A stretch of DNA of 43,050 nucleotides from Erysipelotrichaceae bacterium (GTDB lineage Bacteria; Bacillota_I; Bacilli_A; Erysipelotrichales; Coprobacillaceae): contig JAGZJH010000020.1 of assembly GCA_018365815.1 (NCBI GenBank), forward strand, positions 1 through 43,050, given 5' to 3'. A program made the translations under genes and the position numbers. The notes beneath the pieces were generated by a model. That model was given only the letters and a program-made list of their open reading frames with translations, was not told where the DNA came from and did not search any database. Each line of letters starts with the position of its first letter. Position 1 is the first letter of the stretch. This document shows, piece by piece, positions 31,558 to 40,359 of the stretch.

Positions 31558-31884
31558 ATGGGGGATTTTGGAATTGATGAAATGCAAAAGATGCAAAAGG
31601 AGTTACAAGAAAAATATAAGAATATATGGTCACCTATCGAACCTAAATTAGGTGATAAAAAGTTACTTTGGATGATTGGTGAAATAGGGGAAGTTATTGA
31701 TATTATTAAAAAAAATGGGGTTGAAAAAGTCATGAACGATGACAAGTTAAAAAGTGACCTTGTTGAAGAAATGACAGATGTGTTGATGTATTATAATGAA
31801 GTTTTAATGTGTTATGGCATTACAACGCAAGAGTTAAAAGAAGCTTATGTGAATAAGTTTAAAAAGAATATGACTCGTTGGTAA
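31558..31884 (+). CDS. MazG-like nucleotide pyrophosphohydrolase fold protein
   Basis: 108 residues with the all-alpha NTP-PPase pattern: LWMIGEIGEVIDIIKK (EIGE) and DLVEEMTDVLMYYNEVL (EEMTD), the two helices that bind magnesium in MazG proteins. It probably hydrolyses an NTP or modified nucleotide. It lies 26 bp after the RpiR gene and may be cotranscribed. The substrate is unknown and the link to sugar metabolism is not obvious. Confidence 0.78.
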   Translation: MGDFGIDEMQKMQKELQEKYKNIWSPIEPKLGDKKLLWMIGEIGEVIDIIKKNGVEKVMNDDKLKSDLVEEMTDVLMYYNEVLMCYGITTQELKEAYVNKFKKNMTRW

Positions 31885-31907
31885 TTTAACTTTAGAATAA
31901 ATATTAA

Positions 31908-31960
31908 AAGGGATTTAAATCTTGCTCATTGTAGAGTAAATTTAAATCCCTTGTTTTTTA
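31908..31960. terminator. Terminator after the MazG-like gene
   Basis: AAGGGATTTAAAT / ATTTAAATCCCTT, a perfect 13-bp stem with a 19-base loop and T run; it may also serve the convergent PTS gene. Confidence 0.78.
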
Positions 31961-31983
31961 TTTACTTTTAGTATTAATAACGA

Positions 31984-33273
31984 TTAGTCTTCAGCTGTAT
32001 TTTTTTGTTCCATCTTATATGACATCATTACAAATGGTGTCCATAAAATAGTAAGTAATACAATTTCAACTGCACCCCAAATAGCGGCAGGAATATTACC
32101 ACCAGTAGCTAAGAATTGAAGTAAAATTGGTGGTGTTACCCAAGGAGCAGAAATACAAATACGTCCGACAATTCCTAATTGCATTAAGAAATAAGTAGTG
32201 ACAGCTAATACTGTTGGTCCCACAACAAATGGAATAGCATAAACTGGGTTCATGACGATAGGTAACCCAAAAGTCACCGGTTCATTGATATTGAAAAGTC
32301 CCGGAGCAATAGCGATTTGTGCTACTGTTCTATTGGCTTTACTTTTACTGAATAAGAAAATTGCAATTAATGCACCTAAAGTACACCCTGATCCACCCAT
32401 CATTGCAAATACTGAATGAGAGGCACCTGTATAAGTGTGAATAGGTTCTTTACCAGCAGCATATAAATCCATGTTTTCTAAGTTAAGAGGTCCTAAGATA
32501 GTTCCTGTAATAGAACCAACAATATTAGTTCCGTGTAATCCAAAAATCCATAAAAGGTTCATTAATGTAGTTTCAAAAAATGCAGTTCCAGCAGAGTCCG
32601 CAATATTTGTTAAAGGGGCTGAAACGAATTTAGTAATCAATTCCCAAACATTTAATCCGGTTACTTGTGCAATAATAGTTCCCATCGCAGAAACTAATGC
32701 AATTGAAATTAAACCGGGTAATAATGATGAAAATGATTTAGCGACAGCTGGTGGTACTCCATCAGGCATTGTAATTTTCAATTTTTTATTTCTTGATAAT
32801 CTAACGAAAATTTCTGTTGAGATAATTGCAACAATCATGGCAACAAATACACCAGTTGAACCTAAAAATCCACTTTCAACGGCACCTGTTTCACCTGCTG
32901 GTGTTAATCCTAAATAACATCCCATTGCAATCGCTCCAGCAGCCATACCATCACCATCATAGCGTTTAGCTAAGTGATATGCAATTGAAGTAACTGATAA
33001 AACAGCTAACATTGATAAAGTTGAACGGTTAATCGTACTTAAAATATTTGTTAAACCGGTAGTTTTTAAAAAGTTGACATAGGCTTCTTGAACACTAGGC
33101 ATATTTAAACCAGTTTTCGCAAAAATTCCCCCAAAGTTTAATAATAATACTGCCAATGCTCCTGCAATAGTGATAGGCATTGTTACAACAAAACCATCAC
33201 GAATTGCAACTAGGTGACGTTGTTCACCAAGAGCAGCGGCAACAGGTATAAATTTTTCTTCTAAAAATTTCAT
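31984..33273 (-). CDS. PTS EIIC of the lactose/cellobiose (CelB) type
   Basis: 429 residues of an EIIC membrane domain: MKFLEEKFIPVAAALGEQRH, then LVAIRDGFVVTMPITIAGAL, LWIFGLHGTNIVGSITGTI, GLFNINEPVTFGLPIVMNP and the closing MMSYKM. The start at 33273 is set by AAGGAGGA just before it; the longer frame from 33318 would put that site inside the gene. No EIIA or EIIB partner is encoded in the window, so it must borrow them. Likely cargo is a beta-glucoside processed by the GH1 enzyme. Confidence 0.88.
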   Translation of the reverse strand: MKFLEEKFIPVAAALGEQRHLVAIRDGFVVTMPITIAGALAVLLLNFGGIFAKTGLNMPSVQEAYVNFLKTTGLTNILSTINRSTLSMLAVLSVTSIAYHLAKRYDGDGMAAGAIAMGCYLGLTPAGETGAVESGFLGSTGVFVAMIVAIISTEIFVRLSRNKKLKITMPDGVPPAVAKSFSSLLPGLISIALVSAMGTIIAQVTGLNVWELITKFVSAPLTNIADSAGTAFFETTLMNLLWIFGLHGTNIVGSITGTILGPLNLENMDLYAAGKEPIHTYTGASHSVFAMMGGSGCTLGALIAIFLFSKSKANRTVAQIAIAPGLFNINEPVTFGLPIVMNPVYAIPFVVGPTVLAVTTYFLMQLGIVGRICISAPWVTPPILLQFLATGGNIPAAIWGAVEIVLLTILWTPFVMMSYKMEQKNTAED

Positions 33274-33361
33274 GTTGTCCTCCTTATTTTTTATTAATTT
33301 AAATTTATCATAGGCCAATGATTTTCAATACATTGGCAATTAAAACAAAACACTAATAAAA

Positions 33362-33375
33362 TGTAAACGATTTCG
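33362..33375. promoter_or_regulatory. Candidate cre site upstream of the EIIC gene
   Basis: TGTAAACGATTTCG matches the CcpA-binding consensus TGWAANCGNTNWCA at 13 of 14 positions, suggesting carbon catabolite control of the EIIC gene. Confidence 0.5.
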
Positions 33376-33384
33376 AATCACCTT

Positions 33385-33440
33385 GAAACGAATTTTCAAT
33401 ATGAAAAAGATTTTAAAAATAAATAGTGAAACAACGTTTC
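33385..33440. promoter_or_regulatory. Two GAAA-N5-TTTC dyads upstream of the EIIC gene
   Basis: GAAACGAATTTTC (33385-33397) and GAAACAACGTTTC (33428-33440) repeat the dyad found between GH1 and rpiR. They lie 112-167 bases before the EIIC start on the minus strand. The rest of the 33274-33646 gap is very AT-rich with no clear -10/-35 pair on either strand and no further feature. Confidence 0.45.
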
Positions 33441-33646
33441 GTTTATAATAAGACAAACACATCTTTATATTTACAAATGATGATTAAATTATACGATCAT
33501 ACAAATTAAATAGATTTAATACACTAAAATTAACAAATTTTAATAGATTTAAAATTATTAATGTTAAGTATGAGAAAGAATAAGAGTATAGAAATTTGAA
33601 AAGATAAATGATAGAATGAACTAAAATTATCAAAGGAGATTTGTTC

Positions 33647-35680
33647 ATGAAAAAGCGTTCAAATTTAATACAATTATTACCTAGTGATACGAAAGAAGAC
33701 ATTATCCACAAAGCAAGTTTAGTGAAACCAAGTGACATTCAGTTAAATTGGATTAGTCATGCCTATACTGCTTTTGTTCATTTTGGAATGAATACCTTTA
33801 CCAATCAAGAATGGGGGAATGGGCAAGAAGATCCAAAGTTATTTAATCCCTATGATTTTGATGCTTATGAAATGGTATCCACTTTTAAAGAAGCTGGTAT
33901 GCAAATGGTGATTTTAACGTGTAAACATCATGATGGATTTTGTTTATGGCCATCACGTTATACTACTCATAGTGTTAAATCAAGTCCTTATCGTAATGGT
34001 CAAGGGGATATTGTGAAAGAGGTGGCAGAGGCTTGTCATCAATTAAATGTCGGTTTTGGAATTTATCTGTCTCCATGGGATCGTCATGAAAAAACATATG
34101 GACAAGGGGAAGCCTATAATGATTTTTATATCCATCAATTAGAAGAGTTACTCACACAATATGCACCTATTGTTGATGTATGGTTAGATGGTGCTTGTGG
34201 GGAAGGAAAAAACGGTAAAAAACAAATTTACGATTGGCCTCGTATTTATAAAACTGTTAGAACGCTGGCTCCTCATGCGACCATATCAGGCGTTGCGCCT
34301 GATGTGAGATGGTGTGGAAACGAAGCTGGAAAATGTCGTGCAAGTGAATGGAATGTCATTCCAATTCCAGATTGTGACGAATTTATACCCGAAGAAAGTG
34401 ACCAAACAGCTAATGCCATTGTCAACCATAATATCAAACCTCCATACATGTGTACAAATGATGACTTGGGTTCAATTGAAAAATTAATGGAACACGCTAA
34501 AAACAGTGATTATTTATTTTGGTATCCGGCACAAGTTAATGTATCCATTAGACCAGGATGGTTTTATCATGAATATGAAGATTTAAGTGTCAAATCAGTC
34601 GAAACACTTTTAGAAATGTATTTAAATAGCGTTGGTGGAAATACACAATTTTTACTCAACGTTCCTCCAATGCCAAATGATAAACTTCATGAAACAGATA
34701 TTTCACGTTTAAAGACATTAGGGCATATTTTAAAACAAACCTTTAAAACCAACTATGCACTTAATTATGTGACTAAAATAAGTGAAGGTTGTTATGAAAT
34801 TCATCTTCCACAACCACAAACCATTGATTTAATCGAAATTCGAGAAAATATCAATGAAGGTCAAAGAATTGAAGAAGCAAAGGTATATAATTTAGATAAT
34901 AACGAACTTATTTCAACAGTCACAACAATTGGAAGTGCCAGATATATTAAAATTTCATCACAAACTTTACAACATTTAAAAATCATTGTCACTGCTTCAA
35001 GAGATATTCCTCAAATTAGTCAAATTGGATTATATCAAATGCCTTTATTATTAGGTGAACCACAAATGACACGTCAAAATGATCAAATTGTCATGTCAAC
35101 CAAAACACCTGCCAAAATCTATTATTCTATTAATGGGGGTAAAGAACAACTCTACGTTAATCCATTTAATTTAGATCACGGGGGTAAAGTTGAAGCATGG
35201 GCAAAATATAGTCAAGAAAGTTTAGAAAAAGGAATTGTAACCTCTACTCAAAAAACAGGTCATATTTTTGGAGTTAATCAAAAAAATTGGCGTATTATTC
35301 ATACAAGTGGTAAAGAAGTACAAACAGCCAATGCCATTTTAAATGATGATAAAAATGATTATGTAAAAGTAGAAGGATATCAATATGAAGTTGTGATTGA
35401 TATGAATGAAATATATCAATTCAAAGGAATTTTATACCAACCAGTTGAAGAAGGTTATGACTTTAATTATAACTGCAGTGCTTGTCAATTGTCTTTTAGT
35501 CAAGATTTAAACTCATGGGTAGATTTAGATATCATAGAATTTGATAATATCTTCCACTTACCAAAATTAATGGTGAATTATTTTGATCAAGTCTATGAAG
35601 CAAGATATTTAAAATTCAAAGTTGAAAAGAGTCTAAGAGATGATTTTGTCACTTTTGCTAATGTAAATATTATTGTTTAA
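33647..35680 (+). CDS. Family GH29 alpha-L-fucosidase, cytoplasmic
   Basis: 677 residues. The catalytic barrel (about 30-355) shows AFVHFGMNTFTNQEWGNGQE, LTCKHHDGFCLWPSRYTTHS and VDVWLDGACGEG with nucleophile Asp181; the wording resembles the subfamily that prefers alpha-1,3/1,4-linked fucose. After the barrel come a beta-sandwich (about 360-460), a chitobiase-like insert (AKIYYSINGGKE) and a C-terminal F5/8-type domain (about 550-677). There is no signal peptide, so the substrate must be imported. The start at 33647 is fixed by AAAGGAG eight bases upstream. It points to foraging on host or milk glycans. Confidence 0.87.
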   Translation: MKKRSNLIQLLPSDTKEDIIHKASLVKPSDIQLNWISHAYTAFVHFGMNTFTNQEWGNGQEDPKLFNPYDFDAYEMVSTFKEAGMQMVILTCKHHDGFCLWPSRYTTHSVKSSPYRNGQGDIVKEVAEACHQLNVGFGIYLSPWDRHEKTYGQGEAYNDFYIHQLEELLTQYAPIVDVWLDGACGEGKNGKKQIYDWPRIYKTVRTLAPHATISGVAPDVRWCGNEAGKCRASEWNVIPIPDCDEFIPEESDQTANAIVNHNIKPPYMCTNDDLGSIEKLMEHAKNSDYLFWYPAQVNVSIRPGWFYHEYEDLSVKSVETLLEMYLNSVGGNTQFLLNVPPMPNDKLHETDISRLKTLGHILKQTFKTNYALNYVTKISEGCYEIHLPQPQTIDLIEIRENINEGQRIEEAKVYNLDNNELISTVTTIGSARYIKISSQTLQHLKIIVTASRDIPQISQIGLYQMPLLLGEPQMTRQNDQIVMSTKTPAKIYYSINGGKEQLYVNPFNLDHGGKVEAWAKYSQESLEKGIVTSTQKTGHIFGVNQKNWRIIHTSGKEVQTANAILNDDKNDYVKVEGYQYEVVIDMNEIYQFKGILYQPVEEGYDFNYNCSACQLSFSQDLNSWVDLDIIEFDNIFHLPKLMVNYFDQVYEARYLKFKVEKSLRDDFVTFANVNIIV

Positions 35681-35691
35681 TTGTATATAAT

Positions 35692-35749
35692 AAAAAGATT
35701 TCAAAATGAATGTCTTTAAGTAAAGCACTTCACTTTGAAATCTTTTTTT
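35692..35749. terminator. Terminator after the fucosidase gene
   Basis: AAAAAGATTTCAAA / TTTGAAATCTTTTT arms around a long loop, with T runs on both sides. Confidence 0.72.
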
Positions 35750-35818
35750 ATTTGTTTTTAATAGTCGTTGACGATAATGATGCTATGAGTAAAAAATAAA
35801 AATCACTTTTTAAATGCA

Positions 35819-36625
35819 TTATTTTAAGATTTCAATAGAGATTTTAGTAACGAAATTTGTTTCGTCTTTTTCTGCTAACTCAGCGATTAGATAATCTTCA
35901 AAAGAATACTTACCTAATTGTAATTGATGTTGATGAGCATAATCCATGAGTGTTTGATAAGTGTGTTCTAAAGTTTCATAAGGACCGTTATGATAAGCAC
36001 ATAAATAATCGCTGTCTTCTTGGATTAAAGTATTTTTCATTGGGTGTTTAACAACGGTATAAAGATGTGTGTAGTGGCTATATAAACCAAGTTTTAAATT
36101 ATCAACAGTATTAAGCAAACCAACAAACTCTTCATAGCGAATATGATTGGTACTGATAAAAGAAGTATATTCTTGCATAAATCGTATGTAATCATAGTCA
36201 CTAGATTTATGCATGTCAACTGATAATAAAAGATAGCGTTTAGGTTTATGTTCAATGTGAATATTTAAGTCAGTTTGGTTTAATCCTTCTTTAGTAATTG
36301 CTTGCATACTCATAATTGTTTTATTAATGTTATGTAGTTTTTTAATTTCTAAAGTCACTTCTTGTTGTTTAATTTCAAGTAGTTGTAGTAAATTTGTAGA
36401 ATTTCTTCCATCAAGATAGTTTTTAATATCTTCTAAAGACATTCCTAGATTTTTAAGTAAGGTAATGGCACGAAAGGTGTCGTATTGATGATAAGAATAG
36501 AAGCGATAACCTTTTTCATTTATTAAACAGGGTTTAAATAATCCAATTTGATCATAATGAAATAATACATGTTTTTTAGTTCCAACGATTTTAGCAAATT
36601 TCCCAGTTGTTAATAATTTAATCAT
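35819..36625 (-). CDS. MerR-family regulator with GyrI-like effector domain (BmrR type)
   Basis: 268 residues: a MerR HTH (about 1-70: KLLTTGKFAKIVGTKKHVLF, then HYDQIGLFKP and RAITLLKNLGMSLEDIKNYL), a coiled coil (75-110) and a GyrI/AraE-like ligand domain (about 120-268: NIHIEHKPKRYLLLSVDMH, YDYIRFMQEY, YLCAYHNGPYETLEHTYQ). BmrR-type proteins sense drugs and turn on exporters. It is divergent from a two-gene ABC exporter, and the shared region holds a MerR-type promoter. Confidence 0.86.
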   Translation of the reverse strand: MIKLLTTGKFAKIVGTKKHVLFHYDQIGLFKPCLINEKGYRFYSYHQYDTFRAITLLKNLGMSLEDIKNYLDGRNSTNLLQLLEIKQQEVTLEIKKLHNINKTIMSMQAITKEGLNQTDLNIHIEHKPKRYLLLSVDMHKSSDYDYIRFMQEYTSFISTNHIRYEEFVGLLNTVDNLKLGLYSHYTHLYTVVKHPMKNTLIQEDSDYLCAYHNGPYETLEHTYQTLMDYAHQHQLQLGKYSFEDYLIAELAEKDETNFVTKISIEILK

Positions 36626-36639
36626 TTAAAATTTCCTCC

Positions 36640-36670
36640 TTGACTATAAGGTTACCTTATAGTTTATGAT
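36640..36670 (+). promoter_or_regulatory. MerR-type promoter of the ABC exporter operon
   Basis: TTGACT (36640-36645), a 19-bp spacer, TATGAT (36665-36670). The spacer is covered by a palindrome with perfect 10-bp arms ACTATAAGGT / ACCTTATAGT around one base (36643-36663). The overlong spacer and centred palindrome match MerR activation, here presumably by the divergent regulator. Confidence 0.82.
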
Positions 36671-36731
36671 AGTTTTGCGACATTTTCAAGTTAATGTTTA
36701 AATATATAAATAAAGTGAGGAGGAGTAAAAA

Positions 36732-38462
36732 ATGAAATTAATGTTAAAGTATTTAATGAAGTATAAAAAACTGATTATTGTTAATTTTATTTCAGTATTA
36801 GGGTTTGCATTAGTTGAACTTGGTATTCCGACAATTATTGCAAAGATGATAGATACCGGAGTGATGAATCAAGATATTTCTTATATTATTAAAATGGGAT
36901 TAGTTATTGTAGTTATTTCTATAGTAGGAGTAAGTGGGACAATTTTACTTGGTTATTGCAGTGCTAAAATTTCAACTTCAATTACTAGAGATATTCGTAA
37001 TGATATTTTTGAAAAAGCACAAACCTTTTCGCATAGTGAATTTAATCGTTTAGGAATTTCTTCAATGATTACCCGTACAAATAACGATGCGTTTCAATTA
37101 CAAATGTTTATCAATGTTATTTTGCGTACTGCTTTATTAACACCGGTAATGATTGTGATTAGTTTTATTATGATCGTTCGCTCTTCAGTGGCACTTTCAT
37201 TAATTGTTGCTACGACTGTACCATTAATTATTTTAGGAGTGGTTTATGTCGCTAAAGTTTCTGAACCGATTTCACAAAAACAACAATCTTCTTTAGATTT
37301 AGTTAACCGTATTTCAAAAGAAAATTTAACTGGAATACGTGTGATTCGTGCGTTTAATAATGATTTACATGAAACCAAACGTTTCGATCAAGCTAATACA
37401 ATGTTTACAAATCAATCTAAAAAATTATTTAAATTAATGTCAATGACACAACCGATTTTCTTTATGTTAATGAATATAGCGGCGCTATCTATTTTCTATG
37501 TTGCCAGTGGTATGATTAATCAAGGAAATTTACAAGTCGGACAATTAGTGGCTTTTATGGAATATTTATTCCATGCCATGTTTTCGATTATGTTGTTTTG
37601 CTTAGTTTTTGTGATGTATCCACGTGCAGAGGTTTCAGCTAAACGTATTCAAGAAGTGTTAGATACAAAACCTTTAATTCAAGATGGAAGACAAAAGTTA
37701 AACGAACAACCAAAAACTACATTAGAATTTGAAAATGTCACTTTTGTTTATCCAGATGGAGAAGAAGCGGTATTAAAAGATATTTCTTTTAAAGCTAATG
37801 CCGGAGAAACAGTAGCGTTTATTGGAAGTACCGGTTCTGGTAAAAGTACATTAATTAACTTAATTCCTAGAGGATATGATGTGAGTCAAGGTCGTATTTT
37901 AATGAATGGTCAAGATATAAGAGAGTGTTCATTAGAAGAATTAAGATATAAAATTGGGTTTATTCCACAAAAAGCAGTGCTATTTTCTGGAACTATTGCA
38001 GATAATATTCGTTATGGAAAAAATGATGCTTCAATGGAAGAAGTTATAGAAGCCGCTAAAATTGCACAGGCTTATTCATTTATTCAAGAAAAAACTAATG
38101 GGTTTGATGAATTAATTACAGAAGGTGCAACAAATGTTTCGGGAGGTCAAAGACAACGTTTAAGTATCGCTAGAGCCATTGTGAAAAAACCTGATATTTA
38201 TGTGTTTGATGATTCATTTTCAGCATTAGATTTTAAAACTGATGCAACTTTAAGAAAAGAGTTGAAAAAAGTAACAAAAGGCGCAATTGTATTTATTGTT
38301 GCTCAAAGGGTTTCAAGTATTATGGACGCTGATCGTATTATCGTTTTAGATGAAGGAAAGATTGTTGGAAATGGTACTCATCGTGAGTTATTAAAAGAAT
38401 GTCCGATTTACTTAGAAATTGCTGCTTCACAACTTAGTGAGGAGGAATTAAATTATGCGTAA
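36732..38462 (+). CDS. ABC exporter half-transporter A (degenerate catalytic site)
   Basis: 576 residues: a six-helix exporter membrane domain (about 1-300) fused to an ATPase with Walker A GSTGSGKST (about 366-374), signature VSGGQRQRLSIARA and Walker B IYVFDDSFSALD (about 490). The residue after the Walker B Asp is Asp instead of catalytic Glu, as in the BmrC-type half of heterodimeric multidrug exporters. It overlaps its partner gene by 8 bp. Confidence 0.9.
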   Translation: MKLMLKYLMKYKKLIIVNFISVLGFALVELGIPTIIAKMIDTGVMNQDISYIIKMGLVIVVISIVGVSGTILLGYCSAKISTSITRDIRNDIFEKAQTFSHSEFNRLGISSMITRTNNDAFQLQMFINVILRTALLTPVMIVISFIMIVRSSVALSLIVATTVPLIILGVVYVAKVSEPISQKQQSSLDLVNRISKENLTGIRVIRAFNNDLHETKRFDQANTMFTNQSKKLFKLMSMTQPIFFMLMNIAALSIFYVASGMINQGNLQVGQLVAFMEYLFHAMFSIMLFCLVFVMYPRAEVSAKRIQEVLDTKPLIQDGRQKLNEQPKTTLEFENVTFVYPDGEEAVLKDISFKANAGETVAFIGSTGSGKSTLINLIPRGYDVSQGRILMNGQDIRECSLEELRYKIGFIPQKAVLFSGTIADNIRYGKNDASMEEVIEAAKIAQAYSFIQEKTNGFDELITEGATNVSGGQRQRLSIARAIVKKPDIYVFDDSFSALDFKTDATLRKELKKVTKGAIVFIVAQRVSSIMDADRIIVLDEGKIVGNGTHRELLKECPIYLEIAASQLSEEELNYA

Positions 38463-40236
38463 ATTTAAAGAGATATTAAAAGTATTTAAGCCTTATATTG
38501 CGCCATATAAATGGGGGTTAATTGGTGCTATTTTAATGGTTGTTTTAACCAATGTTTCTTTGGCGATCGCACCTTCAATTGAAGGTTTAATTACAACCCA
38601 ATTAGTTAAAGATGTTACAGGTATGGCCAATGGAACTGTGGCAGGTGTTAATTTTAAATATATTATTCAAATTATATTAATATTATTAGTGATCTATTCA
38701 ATTAAAACAATTGCACAAATATTATCGGCAATTTGGTTAACGAACTCTATTCAAAGTTCAATGAAGGATTTAAGAAATGCACTTCAAAATAAAATTAGAA
38801 AACTTCCTGTTCGTTATTTTGACAGTCATCAATATGGAGATATTTTAAGTAAAATTACTAATGATGTAGATACCGTTTCTAATGCATTACAACAAACTTT
38901 AACACAAATTATCAGTGGAATTTTAGGGGTCACTTTAGCCTTAACAATGATGCTTCGTATTAATCCATATATGACAATCATTGCCTTTATGATTATTCCT
39001 TTAGGAATTATCATTTCAAGTGTTGTAGTTAAACATAGTCAAAAACGTTTCAAGGCTCAACAAGATGCTTTAGGAAAATTAAATGGGGCAATTACTGAAA
39101 TGTATACTGGTTATAACGAAATTATGTTATATAACCAACAAGACCAAAGTATTGAGAAGTTTAAAAAGATTAACGAAGAACTTAAAACCAATGCTTTTAA
39201 AGCACAGTTTATGTCTTCAATCATCTCTCCTTTAACTTCATTATTCACTTATCTTGCAGTAGGAAGTGTTGGGGTAGTAGGCACAATTTTAGCTATTCAA
39301 TCTAAAATGCAAGTGGGAAATTTACAAGCGTTTATTCGTTATATTTGGCAAATTAACGAACCAATTTCGCAAGTTTCTCAATTATCAGCGCAAATCCAAT
39401 CAGCTATGGCAGCAAGTTATCGTATTTATGAAATTTTGATAGAAACAGAAGAAGTCAAAGAGGCTGATCCTAGTGAAGTCATTGCTTCACCAAAAGGAAA
39501 TGTAACATTTGAACATGTGAAATTTGGTTACTATCCAGATAAAATTTTAATTCAAGATTTTAATGTAGAAGTTAAAAGCGGACAAATGGTAGCCATTGTT
39601 GGTCCAACTGGTGCAGGTAAAACAACATTAATTAATTTATTATTACGTTTTTATGATGTACTTGATGGAAGTATCAAAATTGATGGAGTGGATATACGTT
39701 CAATGAAACGTGAAGACTTGCGTCAATTATTTGGAATGGTATTACAAGATACATGGTTATTTTCAGGCACTATTTTTGAAAACCTTCGTTATGGAAGATT
39801 AGACGCTAGAAAAGATGAAGTAATTGAAGCGGCTAAACTTGCCAATGTACATCATTTTATCCGTACTTTACCAGATGGATACGATATGATGATTAATGAA
39901 GATGGAAGCAACATTTCTCAAGGGGAAAAACAATTGTTAACGATTGCAAGAGCGATTTTAAAAAATCCAAAAATCTTAATTTTAGACGAAGCAACTTCAA
40001 GTGTGGATACTCGATTAGAAAAAATGCTATCAGAAGCCATGCATAAAGTCATGGAAGGACGTACAAGCTTTGTTATTGCTCATCGTTTGTCAACAATTAA
40101 AAAAGCAGATTTAATTTTAGTAATTAATGATGGGAATATTGTTGAACAAGGGACTCATGAAGAATTGCTTGCTAAAAAAGGATATTATGAATCTTTATAT
40201 AATTCACAATTTGCAAGTATGAATGAAGATGCTTAA
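38455..40236 (+). CDS. ABC exporter half-transporter B (canonical catalytic site)
   Basis: 593 residues: an exporter membrane domain, then an ATPase with Walker A GPTGAGKTT (about 383-391), an unusual signature ISQGEKQLLTIARA, and Walker B ILILDEATSSVD (about 508) keeping the catalytic Glu. The altered signature faces the partner's degenerate Walker B site, so the heterodimer has one active and one degenerate ATP site, as in BmrCD/LmrCD. Substrate presumably a drug or lipid-like compound, inferred from the MerR/GyrI regulator. Confidence 0.9.
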   Translation: MRKFKEILKVFKPYIAPYKWGLIGAILMVVLTNVSLAIAPSIEGLITTQLVKDVTGMANGTVAGVNFKYIIQIILILLVIYSIKTIAQILSAIWLTNSIQSSMKDLRNALQNKIRKLPVRYFDSHQYGDILSKITNDVDTVSNALQQTLTQIISGILGVTLALTMMLRINPYMTIIAFMIIPLGIIISSVVVKHSQKRFKAQQDALGKLNGAITEMYTGYNEIMLYNQQDQSIEKFKKINEELKTNAFKAQFMSSIISPLTSLFTYLAVGSVGVVGTILAIQSKMQVGNLQAFIRYIWQINEPISQVSQLSAQIQSAMAASYRIYEILIETEEVKEADPSEVIASPKGNVTFEHVKFGYYPDKILIQDFNVEVKSGQMVAIVGPTGAGKTTLINLLLRFYDVLDGSIKIDGVDIRSMKREDLRQLFGMVLQDTWLFSGTIFENLRYGRLDARKDEVIEAAKLANVHHFIRTLPDGYDMMINEDGSNISQGEKQLLTIARAILKNPKILILDEATSSVDTRLEKMLSEAMHKVMEGRTSFVIAHRLSTIKKADLILVINDGNIVEQGTHEELLAKKGYYESLYNSQFASMNEDA

Positions 40237-40251
40237 TGTTTAATATATTAT

Positions 40252-40297
40252 AAAAGATTATGAGACAGAGTTAATTCTATCTTATAATCTTTTTATT
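40252..40297 (+). terminator. Terminator of the ABC exporter operon
   Basis: AAAAGATTATGAGA / TCTTATAATCTTTT (one G-U pair) around a 14-base loop, followed by T. Confidence 0.75.
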
Positions 40298-40359
40298 TTG
40301 CTTATAAATAAGTTGTAATTTGTAGAATTTTGTAAGAAAATGAAAAGGAGGTGATGACA

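Noticed and set aside
33384..33398. Second cre site at TGAAACGAATTTTCA
   Set aside because: The central CG is one position off the CcpA consensus; it fits the GAAA-N5-TTTC dyad better.
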